From Pseudomonadota bacterium (GTDB lineage Bacteria > Desulfobacterota > Syntrophia > Syntrophales > UBA5619): a stretch of DNA of 14,597 nucleotides. How positions within the stretch are numbered: the first letter of the stretch is position 1; every line of letters begins with the position of its first letter. The notes under the pieces were generated by a model. The model saw only the letters and a list, made by a program, of their open reading frames with translations. It did no database searches and was not told where the DNA came from. Location: contig JAHJXP010000262.1 in NCBI GenBank assembly GCA_018827585.1, positions 1-14,597 of the forward strand, given 5' to 3'. The position numbers and the translations under genes were made by a program. Below are positions 14,540-14,597 of the stretch, piece after piece.

Positions 14540-14597
14540 ATGTCATTGTCAGGAGAGATGGAAAAAGGACTAAAAGGAAAAAGTAAGAATGCATTCC
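14540..14597 (+). CDS. Start of an unknown gene (cut by window end)
   Basis: ATG 14540 is preceded by AAAGGAG (14525-14531) at a suitable distance and opens a frame reading MSLSGEMEKGLKGKSKNAF, which runs off the window after 19 codons. The frame is also open upstream to 14408, so a longer protein is possible, but no better start with a ribosome site is seen. Nothing can be said about function. Confidence 0.45.
   Translation, partial: MSLSGEMEKGLKGKSKNAF

Noticed and set aside
1..14597. CRISPR array, tRNA, transposase or phage att site
   Set aside because: I saw no regularly spaced repeats, cloverleaf, transposase motifs or flanking direct repeats by eye. A short att duplication outside the window cannot be excluded.

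Overview
The window looks like an accessory (defence/toxin-antitoxin) island from a Gram-negative, moderately GC-rich bacterium. The gene types and codon style suggest a Desulfobacterota (deltaproteobacterial, Syntrophales-like) host. That assignment is an impression from the proteins, not a search result. Every gene I can support lies on the + strand. I see no tRNA, rRNA, CRISPR array or transposase.

Layout. (a) 1-631: the 3' end of a YprB-like RNase-H-fold exonuclease with helical repeats, probably the chromosomal flank. (b) 800-3230: three toxin-antitoxin modules in a row, Phd/VapC-PIN, RHH/MazF and HigB/HigA. Each has its own candidate promoter or operator. The HigB toxin carries a one-base frameshift. 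(c) 2241-2500 and 3301-3435: two gene remnants. They look like the two ends of an internally deleted helicase-type gene and the first 44 codons of a methylase-type gene, and HigBA sits between them. I read them as the leftovers of an older restriction-modification (RM) locus. (d) 3505-9872: an intact pair overlapping by ATGA, a phospholipase-D-like/SNF2 helicase (1071 aa) and an Eco57I-type N6-adenine DNA methyltransferase (1051 aa). The target-recognition part of the methyltransferase is visibly AT-richer than the rest. (e) 10015-10224: a very AT-rich small HTH protein. (f) 10327-13967: an Hsp70-type ATPase whose lid is replaced by a TPR-like helical domain, followed 2 bp later by a compact UvrD-like SF1 helicase. 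(g) 14021-14398: a small protein with a SeqA-N/RHH-like N-terminus. (h) 14540-end: the start of an unknown gene.

How they may work together. The PLD-helicase and methyltransferase have the parts of a restriction-modification system: DNA translocation and cutting in one protein, self-marking in the other. The Hsp70-TPR/SF1-helicase pair is the least familiar part. It may be a separate two-gene defence module, or an accessory to the RM pair, with a chaperone-like ATPase sensing or remodelling and a DNA helicase as effector. The same strand, short gaps and island setting support a link, but 142 bp plus an AT-rich gene separate the two blocks, so one system is a hypothesis and not a conclusion.
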